Shown here: positions 44,786-53,409 of the stretch, one piece after another
Layout: each line of letters starts with the position of its first letter
Numbering within the stretch: the first letter of the stretch is position 1
NCBI RefSeq assembly: GCF_002913745.1
Contig: NZ_PPCG01000030.1
Span: 50,804 to 114,803, forward strand
Direction of reading: 5' to 3'
Source: Campylobacter concisus
GTDB taxonomy: Bacteria > Campylobacterota > Campylobacteria > Campylobacterales > Campylobacteraceae
Length of the DNA stretch: 64,000 nt
The notes under the pieces: generated by a model
The model's database searches: none
Seen by the model: only the letters and a program-made list of their open reading frames with translations
What the model was told of the DNA's origin: nothing
Position numbers and translations under genes: made by a program

Positions 44786-45760
44786 ATGCAAGATAAAAAT
44801 CAACTAAAAATAGCCATCGTAAAGCTTTCGGCACTTGGGGACATCGTCCATGCAGCCATCGTGCTTCAGTTTATTAAAAAGCACTGCCCAAATGTTCACA
44901 TCACATGGCTCGTTGATGCCCGTTTTGCAAGCCTTTTAAAAGATCATCCCCTTATCGACGAGCTAGTCGTTTTGCCGCTTAAAGAGAGCTTTAAAAAGAG
45001 CTACAAGATCTTAAAAACGCTTGGCAAATTTGACAAGATCATCGACCTGCAGGGACTTTTCAAATCAGCCGTCGTCGCAAAACTACTTGGCAAAGAAATT
45101 TATGGCTTTAGCAGAGAAAGCGTCAAAGAAAAGATCGCAGCCAGGCTTTATAGGCATAAATTTAAGATCGACTACAATGAAAATATCATAGTTAGAAACC
45201 TAAGCCTCGTTGGATACGCCTTAAATTTTAGCTTTGACAGAGATGAAATTTTAAAAAAATCACCCTGCTTTGAAATTTGCAAAAAATTTAAAAATGAAAG
45301 CGGTAAAAAACGCGTTTTAATCGCTGCCTTTGCAAGCGAAGAGAGCAAAATTTATGACAAATTTAAAGATGTGATCAGACTGCTTGAAGGTTGCGAAATT
45401 TACCTTTGCTACGGGAGTGAGAGCGAAAAGACAAGGGCTGAGGCGATCATTTCAGGCACTAAAGCAAAACTGCTTGAAAAACTAAGCATAAAAGATATGA
45501 TAGATTTTATCGCGAGCTGCGATCTGGTAATCGGTAACGATAGCGGTCTAACGCACCTTGCATGGGCTGTAAATAGGCCTTCTATCACGCTTTTTGGCAA
45601 CCGCCCAAGCCACCGCAATGCCTACGTCACAGACAAAAACCTTGTTGTTGATATGGGCAAGGAGATAGATGCTAGAAGTATCGATAAAAACGACTTTTGC
45701 ATAAGAGAAATTTACCCTGAAACGGTTGCAAATTTCGCAAAAAGGCTACTAAATGGATAG
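44786..45760 (+). CDS. waaC: Lipopolysaccharide heptosyltransferase I
   Basis: GT9 enzyme that adds the first L,D-heptose to Kdo-lipid A. The 324 residues show IAIVKLSALGDIVHAAIVLQ, ITWLVDARFASLL, IIDLQGLFKSA, GFSRESVKE and GNDSGLTHLAWAV, the WaaC pattern. It opens the plus-strand LPS locus, bounded at the far end by waaF as in other campylobacters. It overlaps the acyltransferase gene by 8 nt. Confidence 0.94.
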   Translation: MQDKNQLKIAIVKLSALGDIVHAAIVLQFIKKHCPNVHITWLVDARFASLLKDHPLIDELVVLPLKESFKKSYKILKTLGKFDKIIDLQGLFKSAVVAKLLGKEIYGFSRESVKEKIAARLYRHKFKIDYNENIIVRNLSLVGYALNFSFDRDEILKKSPCFEICKKFKNESGKKRVLIAAFASEESKIYDKFKDVIRLLEGCEIYLCYGSESEKTRAEAIISGTKAKLLEKLSIKDMIDFIASCDLVIGNDSGLTHLAWAVNRPSITLFGNRPSHRNAYVTDKNLVVDMGKEIDARSIDKNDFCIREIYPETVANFAKRLLNG

Positions 45761-46646
45761 GCTCTATCTAGCTGGCTTTTACACGTTAAAATTTCTTATA
45801 TTTATATTACCAAGCTCGCTTCAAAAGATGCTTGCTAAATTTTTAGCATTTGCCTTTATGAAGCTTAAAAAAAAGCGTTTTCATGTCGTTATGACAAATT
45901 TAGACCTTGCATTTGGCGAGACAAAAACTAAAGAAGAGAAGCTAGAAATCGCCAAAAAATGCTACTACAACTTTGCAAAATATCTTGGTATAAATTTCAT
46001 CCTCAATCAAAACACGACAAAGCAAAAGATACTTGAACAAGTTGTTTTTAAAAATGAGCACTTTTTGCTTGATGCGATGAAGTCTGGCAGGCCTATCATC
46101 GTCACGACTGCGCACTTTGGACAGTGGGAGATATTTGGCCTAGCAGTTGCAGCTCGCTTTGGGGCCTCTTCGGCGCTTGGCAGAAGGCTTGATAGCAGCG
46201 TCATGGATAAAATTTTAAAGGCAAATAGAGCGCAGTTTGACGTGGAGCTAATCGATAAAAATGGCGGCGCAAAAGATATCTTAAAAGCGCTGAAAGCTAG
46301 GCGAATAGTAGGAATTTTAGTCGATCAAAACACAGCGCCAAAAGATGGTATAAAGGTGCAGTTTTTTGGCAAAGATGTGCTTCATACACCAGCTGCAAGT
46401 GTGCTAGCGCAAAAGACAAATGCCCTTATCATAAATGCATTTATCTACCAAAAAGGTGAAAATTTAAATGAAATTTGCTTTGAAGAGCCAATAGACATAA
46501 GCACATTTGATAAAGAAGATGCTGTGCAAAAAGTGACGCAGATGCAGTGCAGTGCGTGCGAAGAGATGGTTAGAGCAAGGCCTGAGGAGTACTTTTGGTT
46601 TCACCAAAGGTTTAAGAGATTTTACGAAAATGAGTACAAATGCTAA
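45753..46646 (+). CDS. htrB: Lipid A biosynthesis acyltransferase
   Basis: LpxL/HtrB-family enzyme that adds a secondary acyl chain to Kdo-lipid A at the inner membrane. The 297 residues have an N-terminal hydrophobic helix (about 8-30), the catalytic His-x4-Glu in TTAHFGQWEIFG, and SSALGRRLDSSVMD, GILVDQN and PEEYFWFHQRFK, all family signatures. As in C. jejuni it follows waaC directly, overlapping it by 8 nt. Confidence 0.93.
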   Translation: MDRLYLAGFYTLKFLIFILPSSLQKMLAKFLAFAFMKLKKKRFHVVMTNLDLAFGETKTKEEKLEIAKKCYYNFAKYLGINFILNQNTTKQKILEQVVFKNEHFLLDAMKSGRPIIVTTAHFGQWEIFGLAVAARFGASSALGRRLDSSVMDKILKANRAQFDVELIDKNGGAKDILKALKARRIVGILVDQNTAPKDGIKVQFFGKDVLHTPAASVLAQKTNALIINAFIYQKGENLNEICFEEPIDISTFDKEDAVQKVTQMQCSACEEMVRARPEEYFWFHQRFKRFYENEYKC

Positions 46647-47344
46647 GCGTTGTCATTTTGACTTTTAATAGCGAAAAATACCTAAAAGAGGTGCTAGAGA
46701 GCACTAAATTTGCTGATGAGATCATCGTGGTCGATAGCGGCTCAAAAGATGGCACAAGGCAAATTTGTGATGGCTTTAGCAACGTGAAATTTCACGAGCA
46801 AGCTTGGCTTGGATTTGGCGCGCAAAAGCAAAAGGGCGTGGATCTAGCCAAAAATGAGTGGGTCTTTGTGCTTGATAGCGACGAGGTGATTACAGACGAG
46901 CTTAAAAATGAGATCATTAGCACGCTAAAAGAGCCTAAATTTAGCGCTTATAACGTTGCTAGGCTAAATTTTTTCTTTGGCAAAGCTATAAAAAATATGG
47001 GGCTATATCCAGACTACACGGTGAGGCTTTTTAACAAAAATTTTGCCAAATTTGATGGCAGAGCTGTGCATGAAAAGGTCGTTTTAAATGACGGCTCACA
47101 AAGGCTTGGAGCGCTTAAAAATCACTTCTTGCACTACGCGTATGAGAGCATCGAGCAGTTTATCGCCAAGCAAAATCGCTACTCAAGCATGGGCGCAAAA
47201 AGAAATTTACTAAAGGCGCTTACAAGCCCGGCTTGGAAATTTTTTAAGCTTTACGTGCTAAAAGGCGGCTTTAAAGAGGGCTTTACGGGCTACGTTATAG
47301 CTAGACTTTACGCCCAGTACACATTTTGGAAATATATAAAATGA
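46640..47344 (+). CDS. WaaE/KdtX-family LPS core glycosyltransferase (GT2)
   Basis: GT2 enzyme; the WaaE group adds beta-1,4-glucose to heptose I. The 234 residues show LSVVILTFNSEKYLKEVLES, FADEIIVVDSGSKDGT, FGAQKQKGVDLAKNEWVFVLD with SDE as the metal motif, FNKNFAKFDGRAVHEKV and HYAYESIEQFI. It overlaps htrB by 7 nt and the next gene by 4. In C. jejuni this place is held by a two-domain glucosyltransferase. Confidence 0.85.
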   Translation: MLSVVILTFNSEKYLKEVLESTKFADEIIVVDSGSKDGTRQICDGFSNVKFHEQAWLGFGAQKQKGVDLAKNEWVFVLDSDEVITDELKNEIISTLKEPKFSAYNVARLNFFFGKAIKNMGLYPDYTVRLFNKNFAKFDGRAVHEKVVLNDGSQRLGALKNHFLHYAYESIEQFIAKQNRYSSMGAKRNLLKALTSPAWKFFKLYVLKGGFKEGFTGYVIARLYAQYTFWKYIK

Positions 47345-48411
47345 AAATACTTGTGATTAAATTTAGAAACATCGGCGATGTGCTTTTAACAACGCCGCTC
47401 ATTGAAAATTTGCACCACTACTACCCAGACGCGACCATCGACTTTGCCCTAAATAAAGGCACAGAAGCAATGATAGAAGGCAATCCTTACATAAATAAAA
47501 TCCACATTTACGATAGGCAAAGTGCAAATTCTGGCTTTTTTAAAAAGCTAATGACCGAGCTAAAATTTATAAGAGCGATCAAAAAAGAGAAGTACGATAT
47601 GGCGGTGCAAACGACCACTGGAGACCGCGGCGTCATCATCTCAAAATACGCCAAGATCAAAAAGATAGTTGGCTTTTTAGGCAAGCACAAGGCGATAAAT
47701 AAGCTTTTAAGCGTAAAGGCAAAATACTATGAAAATTTCTCTCACACGGTTGATCTAAATTTAAACGCACTAAGAGCTTTGGACTTTGAGCCGGTTAGTA
47801 AAAAAGTGAGCGTTTTTTCAGACGAGAGCGTGGAGTATCTAAATTTACCAAAACGCTTTGTGCACGTGCATCTAACAAGCCGCTGGATGTTTAAATGCGC
47901 AAACGACGAGAGCATGGCAGAGCTTATAGACTACTGCGAAAATGAGCTTGGCGTAAAGGTCGTGCTAACAAGCGACAACAAAGAAAATGAGCTAAATAAG
48001 CTTGCAAGCGTGCTAAAAATTTGCAAAAGCGAGCCTATAAATTTGGGTGGCAAACTAAGCCTAAAACAAACGATCGCCCTCTCAAAGCGCTCAAGTCTCT
48101 TTATCGGCGTCGATACTGCGATCATGCATATAGCCGCTGCAAATGACGTGCCAGTGATCGCCCTTTTTGGCCCTAGCAATGCTTTTGAATGGGGGCCTTG
48201 GGATAATAGCTTGATGCAAAATGGCTACACAGCGCAAAATGGCATCCAAAGCATGGGCAAGCACATTGTCTATCAAAAGGACTGGGACTTTGTGCCTTGC
48301 GACAAAGAGGGTATAAAAGAGCACGGCATCGAGAAGACTTTAATGGACTTTAGCGATGAAATGGGACATATAAAGGCGAAAATAAGATCAAATTTGGAGC
48401 TAGCGCAATGA
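47341..48411 (+). CDS. Heptosyltransferase-family protein (GT9, WaaQ-like)
   Basis: A third GT9 member besides WaaC and WaaF. The 356 residues begin MKILVIKFRNIGDVLLTTPL (near-identical to WaaQ-type N-termini), with VQTTTGDRGVIISKYAKIKK, FVHVHLTSRWMFKCAND and FIGVDTAIMHIAAANDVPVI. The ATG at 47341 overlaps the previous stop as ATGA. It probably adds a branch heptose (HepIII) to the core. It overlaps the next transferase by 4 nt. Confidence 0.85.
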   Translation: MKILVIKFRNIGDVLLTTPLIENLHHYYPDATIDFALNKGTEAMIEGNPYINKIHIYDRQSANSGFFKKLMTELKFIRAIKKEKYDMAVQTTTGDRGVIISKYAKIKKIVGFLGKHKAINKLLSVKAKYYENFSHTVDLNLNALRALDFEPVSKKVSVFSDESVEYLNLPKRFVHVHLTSRWMFKCANDESMAELIDYCENELGVKVVLTSDNKENELNKLASVLKICKSEPINLGGKLSLKQTIALSKRSSLFIGVDTAIMHIAAANDVPVIALFGPSNAFEWGPWDNSLMQNGYTAQNGIQSMGKHIVYQKDWDFVPCDKEGIKEHGIEKTLMDFSDEMGHIKAKIRSNLELAQ

Positions 48412-49481
48412 ACATCCTCCACACGCAAACGCTTTTTAACTGGGGTGGCGAGCAAAACAAGACGCTAAACGAGATGCGCTTTATGCGTGAAATGGGTCAT
48501 GAAGTGATGCTATTTTGCAACCCAAATTCGCAGATCGAAAGCATCGCGAAAGAAGATGGATTTAAGGTCATCACGCACGAAATGAATAAGAAAAATTTTC
48601 ATAAAAGCGTGCCAGCACTTTGCGAAGCGATAAGATCAAATAAGATAGATGTCGTGATCACACATGGCTCGACTGATAGCTGGGTCGGCGCCATAGCTGG
48701 GCTTTTTTACCGCAAAAGAGGCGTTAAATTTTATAAAGAAAGACACAATCTTTTCCCTATAAATGGGTTTGTTTCTAAATTTATGCATAAAAAGCTTTTT
48801 GACAAAATTTTATACATCTCAGGTAGCGTCAAAGAGTATCTCCTAAGCATCGGCGTTAGCGAAGATAGGCTCTTTTTTATGCCAAGCACGGTTAATGTCG
48901 AAAAAATTGATAGCACAAAAAGCACTTTTAGAGATGAGTTTCATATCGCCAAAGATGAGCTAGTCATCGGTACTTTTACCTCACTTTACCGCAAAAAAGG
49001 GGTCTTTGACTTTGCAAGTGCTGCAAAAGAAATTTTAAAGACAAAGGATGCGACTATTGTATTTTCTGGCAACATTAGTGACGGCACAAAAGAGCAGATC
49101 ACCTCTATGTTTGATGAAAAAGATAAGATCGTCTTCACTGGCTTTAGAAATGATGCGGCAAATGTTATAAAAAGCTTTGATATCTACGTATTTGCCTCGC
49201 ACTCTGAGGGACTTGGTACGGTCTTGCTTGAGGCGATGAGCTCAAAGGTGCCAGTCGTGGTCTATGATAACGCGCCGATGAACGTGCTAGTTACAGATAA
49301 AGAGCGTGGGCTTTGTGCTATAAATTTAGATGAAATTTCACTAAAAGAGTGCATTTTAGAACTGATAAATGAGCCTGATAAAGCCAAAATTTACTCTCAA
49401 AACGCCTTTAAATTTGTGGATGAAAACTTTAGCCACAAGGCGCTAAAAGAGGCTATAAGAAATTTACTGGAGCAAAAATGA
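48408..49481 (+). CDS. GT4 glycosyltransferase of the LPS locus
   Basis: GT-B transferase of 357 residues. The start is ILHTQTLFNWGGEQNKTLNE, then YKERHNLFPINGFVSKF and the donor-site motif ASHSEGLGTVLLEAMSSKVP (E-x7-E). GGAG lies 7 nt before the ATG. It overlaps the deacetylase gene by 4 nt; this GT4-deacetylase pair is mirrored on the other strand at 51589-53405. Sugar specificity unknown. Confidence 0.85.
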   Translation: MNILHTQTLFNWGGEQNKTLNEMRFMREMGHEVMLFCNPNSQIESIAKEDGFKVITHEMNKKNFHKSVPALCEAIRSNKIDVVITHGSTDSWVGAIAGLFYRKRGVKFYKERHNLFPINGFVSKFMHKKLFDKILYISGSVKEYLLSIGVSEDRLFFMPSTVNVEKIDSTKSTFRDEFHIAKDELVIGTFTSLYRKKGVFDFASAAKEILKTKDATIVFSGNISDGTKEQITSMFDEKDKIVFTGFRNDAANVIKSFDIYVFASHSEGLGTVLLEAMSSKVPVVVYDNAPMNVLVTDKERGLCAINLDEISLKECILELINEPDKAKIYSQNAFKFVDENFSHKALKEAIRNLLEQK

Positions 49482-50275
49482 ACTACCCAGTTTGCGTGCT
49501 AACGATGCACCACTGCAATAACAATGAAAACGACTTTGCCATAAGGCCTGAGCTATTTAAAAAAGCGCTTTTTATGGCACTTGACGAGGGTTATAAATTT
49601 ATAAATTATGGTCAGTTTAAAGATATCGTTGCTGGCAGAGCAAAGGCTCATAAAAAGAGCATTTTGCTAACTTTTGATGATGGATATTTTGATAATTACA
49701 AATTTGCATATCCCATCTTAAAAGAGCTAAATATCCCAGCTGTTTGCTTTTTGATAACAGATAAGATCAATGATTTTAAAAGGCAGGATTATGATTTTTC
49801 GTTTAAAAAACACAAAGAGATCGACTACGACAAAGACGCGGAGTATTTTTTAAATTTAGATGAGATCGGGCAGATGCAAGAGAGCGGACTCTTTGAGTTT
49901 GATAGCCACACAGCGAGCCACTTTTCTTGCAGAAGCGACGATGAGGCAAAGCTAAGAGAGGAGTTTTCTAGCTCGCTTGCCAAGATAAAAGAGCTATTTC
50001 CTGAAAAAAAAGAATTTGGCTTTTGCTTTCCAAAAGGGCATTTTAACGAGCTTTCGCAAAGGATGGTTAAAGAGTATTACAGCTTTGCTTTTAGCGTGAT
50101 AGATGGCGGATTTTGCGTGGGAGATGATAAATTTAAGATAAGGCGTATCGATATCTCAAACAATGCAAAGAGTGAGAGCGACTACATTTTTAGGATCAAA
50201 AAGAAGCTTTTTATCTATTCAACACCAATAATAGGAAATTTATATTCAAATTTTAGAAATAGAGGCTATAAATAA
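49478..50275 (+). CDS. Polysaccharide deacetylase-family protein (CE4), first copy
   Basis: NodB-homology hydrolase of 265 residues. Motif 1 is LLTFDDGYFDNYKFAYP, motif 2 FDSHTASHFSC with the metal-binding H-x3-H, and motif 3 around FCFPKGHFN. There is no signal peptide, so it should act in the cytoplasm, perhaps N-deacetylating a HexNAc on a lipid-linked or core intermediate. It overlaps the GT4 gene by 4 nt and the kinase gene by 1 (TAATG). Confidence 0.85.
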   Translation: MNYPVCVLTMHHCNNNENDFAIRPELFKKALFMALDEGYKFINYGQFKDIVAGRAKAHKKSILLTFDDGYFDNYKFAYPILKELNIPAVCFLITDKINDFKRQDYDFSFKKHKEIDYDKDAEYFLNLDEIGQMQESGLFEFDSHTASHFSCRSDDEAKLREEFSSSLAKIKELFPEKKEFGFCFPKGHFNELSQRMVKEYYSFAFSVIDGGFCVGDDKFKIRRIDISNNAKSESDYIFRIKKKLFIYSTPIIGNLYSNFRNRGYK

Positions 50276-50778
50276 TGCTAGAAGCATTAAATTCAGCTTG
50301 CAAAGAGATATTAAAGGCAAAAAAACAGGTACTAATCACTCTTACTGGGCTTCATGGAAGCGGCAAAAGTACGCTTGGTAAAGAGCTAAGACGCAAAGGT
50401 TTTGGTGACTTTAAACCATATCAGATCGCTGTCATAGATGATGGAGTGATGAGTGTAAATCTTTTTTTTATACGCCCAAGAGTAAAAATCAAGAGTGATC
50501 AAAGAGACGAGCTAAGGCCATTTTTTAAATTTATCATGCCATTTGTAAAGGTTGTGATATACGCAAGCGCCAATCCTCTTTCGCGCATCAGCAAATGCGA
50601 TATACTCTGCATTTTAAATATCAATGAAGAAGATAGGATCGCTAGAATTTACAAAAGAAATCCAGCAGAAGAACAAAACAATACACAAAGGCACATAGAT
50701 AAAAAAGAGCTTGATCTAGTAGGTCTTGAATATAAAATTAAATTAGAATTTAAATCACCAATAAAACGAAATATCTAA
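50275..50778 (+). CDS. Small P-loop kinase-like protein in the LPS locus
   Basis: A 167-residue NTP-binding protein. Walker A is clear (TLTGLHGSGKSTLGKELRRK), close to the GLSGSGKST of adenylylsulfate kinases, and an IDDGVMSVN segment may carry an acidic substrate or metal ligand. A basic patch (RPRVKIKSDQRDELRP) follows. It lacks other CysC landmarks and no sulfate-assimilation genes are nearby. Base composition is visibly more AT-rich than in waaC or htrB. It is coupled to the deacetylase (TAATG) and precedes the GT25 gene by 13 nt, so I infer a role in phosphorylating a core sugar or substituent; this is unproven. Confidence 0.7.
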   Translation: MLEALNSACKEILKAKKQVLITLTGLHGSGKSTLGKELRRKGFGDFKPYQIAVIDDGVMSVNLFFIRPRVKIKSDQRDELRPFFKFIMPFVKVVIYASANPLSRISKCDILCILNINEEDRIARIYKRNPAEEQNNTQRHIDKKELDLVGLEYKIKLEFKSPIKRNI

Positions 50779-50791
50779 AATTGGAGTAAAA

Positions 50792-51577
50792 GTGAACTAT
50801 CCTATCTATATCATATCACTAAAAAGAGATGAAGAGCGAAGGCTAAATTTACAAAAACAATTTGGCAGATATGATGAATTTAAAATAATTGATGCAGTTG
50901 ATGCTAAAAATTTTAGTGCTAGCGAATACTATAAAGCAATGATCGATTGCTTATTAAAATCATGCGACGAAAAGTACAAATTTAAGATACCTCCATTAGT
51001 GGCGACTCCAGGAGAGCTAGCCTGCACAATGTCACACATAAAAGTCTATGAGGATTTTTTACAAAGCGACGCAGAATTTACACTTATACTAGAAGATGAT
51101 GTTATAGGTGATGATAGTTTGATAGAAAAAGCATTTTTGCTATGCCAAGATATAAGTCACGACAGCATTTTGATATGTGGCGTGCAAGATGGACTTAGCA
51201 GTAGATTTCGTGCATTTGGTAAAAAAATAAAGCCAGATTTGTATCTAGTATCACCCTATTCGTATGCTAGCATTTATAGAGCAGCAGCTTACATACTAAC
51301 AAAAACCAGTGCAAAAGCTCTTTTAGAGTTTTACAAAGATGGTCTTTATGGAGCCGATAAATGGGAGGCTATCCTAAGAAATACTGAGTTAAAAATGTAC
51401 TTTAGTAATATATTTTTTCATCCAGAGGAGCTTAACAACTCTAATTTAGAGATACAAAGAAAGCAAAAAGAGAAGATAAAATCTATCTTTAAAAAATATA
51501 GTAAAAACCTATCATATAAAATTTCTAGATCTTACGAAAAGCATCTAACAAAGAACGAGAAAATTTTTACTAAATAG
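50792..51577 (+). CDS. GT25-family glycosyltransferase of the LPS locus
   Basis: GT25 transferase of 261 residues, paralogous to the one in the pgl cluster at 33596. Shared features are IYIISLKRDEERRLNLQKQF at the start, LACTMSHIKVYEDF, FTLILEDDVIGDD, ILICGVQDGLSSRFRAFGKK and AAYILTKTSAKALLEF. An insertion of about 20 residues follows SEYYKAM. The start is GTG with GGAG 8 nt upstream. It is AT-rich like the kinase gene. It ends 11 nt from the convergent deacetylase gene, with no clear terminator between. Confidence 0.82.
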   Translation: MNYPIYIISLKRDEERRLNLQKQFGRYDEFKIIDAVDAKNFSASEYYKAMIDCLLKSCDEKYKFKIPPLVATPGELACTMSHIKVYEDFLQSDAEFTLILEDDVIGDDSLIEKAFLLCQDISHDSILICGVQDGLSSRFRAFGKKIKPDLYLVSPYSYASIYRAAAYILTKTSAKALLEFYKDGLYGADKWEAILRNTELKMYFSNIFFHPEELNNSNLEIQRKQKEKIKSIFKKYSKNLSYKISRSYEKHLTKNEKIFTK

Positions 51578-51588
51578 CTTATAGCCCA

Positions 51589-52359
51589 CTAGGACCTTAT
51601 CGCCGCATATATCGAGCCCAAAAAGTCATTTTGGTAGATAAACATAGTCTTTTTAAGCCACTTTTCGTCGCGTTTTGTCACTATTCGTTTTATCTCCTCT
51701 AAGTTGCCATCGGCCTTGTTTATGCCACGCTTTGTCGTGAAGAATGCCTTGTAGCCATGCTTTTTAGCAGCATTTAGATACTCATCATTATATTTGCCTC
51801 TTGGCCAGCAAAGTGCGTCATCTTCAAAGCCAAAATTTTTCTTCATAAACTCACGACAAAGACCAAATTCTTCATCCAAGCTAAGCTGCCCAAAATATCC
51901 ATCAAAATGCCCGTGCGTATGCGAATGAAAATAAAAGCAGTCTTTCATCTTCTCAATCTGCTCTAAATTTAATATCACATCTTGCGGCCTACTTGGAGCA
52001 AGCCTCTTACACTCGTTGTGATCGACGTTTAAAAAGCTAGCAGGCCTCAACTCATGGGCCTTTTGCGCTGCCTCTATCCAGCCAGTTATTATAAATATAT
52101 TTGCTTTTAGTCCAAATTCTTTCACGATAGGATAGGCATAGATGTAGTTGTCCATCCAGCCGTCATCAAATGTTATGCAAACGCTCTTTTTAGGCACCTC
52201 AAGCTCGCCCTTTTTGTACGCGATAAATTCATTTATACTTAACGTTTTATAGCCATTTTCGGCTAGAAATTTCATGTGCGATCTAAACTCATCCACGCTA
52301 CTAGCGATAAATCCGCTCTTTTCAAGCACGTGGTGATACATCAAAACCGGTACGCTCAT
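51589..52359 (-). CDS. Polysaccharide deacetylase-family protein (CE4), second copy
   Basis: NodB-type hydrolase of 256 residues on the reverse strand. Motif 1 is CITFDDGWMDNYIYAYP, motif 2 FHSHTHGHFDGYF with H-x3-H, motif 3 CWPRGKYN. It resembles the first copy in the central DNYxxAYPIxKE block and in the C-terminal FIYQNDFLGSIYAAI segment. There is no signal peptide. It overlaps its GT4 partner by 4 nt, as the first copy does. Confidence 0.85.
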   Translation of the reverse strand: MSVPVLMYHHVLEKSGFIASSVDEFRSHMKFLAENGYKTLSINEFIAYKKGELEVPKKSVCITFDDGWMDNYIYAYPIVKEFGLKANIFIITGWIEAAQKAHELRPASFLNVDHNECKRLAPSRPQDVILNLEQIEKMKDCFYFHSHTHGHFDGYFGQLSLDEEFGLCREFMKKNFGFEDDALCWPRGKYNDEYLNAAKKHGYKAFFTTKRGINKADGNLEEIKRIVTKRDEKWLKKTMFIYQNDFLGSIYAAIRS

Positions 52360-53405
52360 TTTACAAGCTCCATATATAAATTTTGTGTGTTTTCTATCAT
52401 TTTTTCGATGCTAAATATCTCTTTTACGTACTCTCTGCCAAATTCACCCATCTGCTTTCTTAAATTTTCATCCAAAATGAGCCTTTCAAGCACCTTTTTT
52501 AGCTCTTCTTTGTTGCCATTTTCAAACAAAAATCCGCTTTTGCCATTACTCACAGCCTCGCCAAGGCCGCCCACATCGCTTCCGATGGTAGCTAACTTAC
52601 ACGAAGATGCCTCAAGTAACGCTCCACCGATAGCCTCCATGTCTGAAGGTAGCACGCAGATATCAAGCGAGCCTAAAAAGTCGCTTACGTCGGTTCTGTT
52701 GCCAAGCATGAAGATATTTTTCTTATCTTTTATATACTCGTGTAAATTTTTATTTTGAGGACCGTCGCCCACTATAAAAAGGGCTGATTTTTCTAAATTT
52801 AATTCGCTAAATGCATCGATTAAGAGCTTATGATTTTTAGCAGCTCTTAACACTGCAACGATGCAAACGCCCACCACATCGTCACTTAGGCCAAATTCTT
52901 TTTTCATATTTATCTTAAATTCTGGCGTGTATTTTTGCGTGTCGATGCCAGTGTAGATTTTTAGCACCTTCTCTTTTCTCACACCTCTTTTGATAAGATC
53001 AGCGCAAACTGAGTTGCAAACACCAACCACTTTAATGCTTAGGTTGTAAGGTATGGGAGAACTTATAGGCAGCTGCAAATGTCTAGTGCGAACCACGCTA
53101 ACGCCACAAATTTTGCCCACGATCGCGCCTATGGTGCCGTCTTTGCCTGAGTGAGTTGAGATGATTTTTATATTATTTTGCTTTACAAATTTACAGATTT
53201 TTAAAATTTCAAAGATATTAAAAGACTTTTTGAGGTTAAACTCGACAAATTCGCACTCTATCTGCTTTTCAAAGCTTTTTGAGCCAGGGTTTAGCCCATA
53301 AAAAACTTTAAATTTGCTCTTATCTAGTCCATTTATCACACGCTGTGTGCGGTGCTCTTGCCCGCCAAATCCTAAAGAGCTTTCAAGCTCAAGTATGTTT
53401 ATCAT
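52356..53405 (-). CDS. GT4 glycosyltransferase of the reversed block
   Basis: GT-B transferase of 349 residues starting INILELESSLGFGGQEHRTQ, with THSGKDGTIGAIVGK, VRTRHLQLPISS, AVLRAAKNHKLLIDAF and the donor motif PSDMEAIGGALLEASSCKLA. It lies 4 nt after the GT2 gene and overlaps the second deacetylase by 4 nt. Sugar unknown. Confidence 0.85.
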   Translation of the reverse strand: MINILELESSLGFGGQEHRTQRVINGLDKSKFKVFYGLNPGSKSFEKQIECEFVEFNLKKSFNIFEILKICKFVKQNNIKIISTHSGKDGTIGAIVGKICGVSVVRTRHLQLPISSPIPYNLSIKVVGVCNSVCADLIKRGVRKEKVLKIYTGIDTQKYTPEFKINMKKEFGLSDDVVGVCIVAVLRAAKNHKLLIDAFSELNLEKSALFIVGDGPQNKNLHEYIKDKKNIFMLGNRTDVSDFLGSLDICVLPSDMEAIGGALLEASSCKLATIGSDVGGLGEAVSNGKSGFLFENGNKEELKKVLERLILDENLRKQMGEFGREYVKEIFSIEKMIENTQNLYMELVK

Positions 53406-53409
53406 TTTT

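Noticed and set aside
50275..50778. Adenylylsulfate kinase (cysC) for sulfate assimilation
   Set aside because: Only the Walker A loop fits; the rest of CysC and other cys genes are missing.
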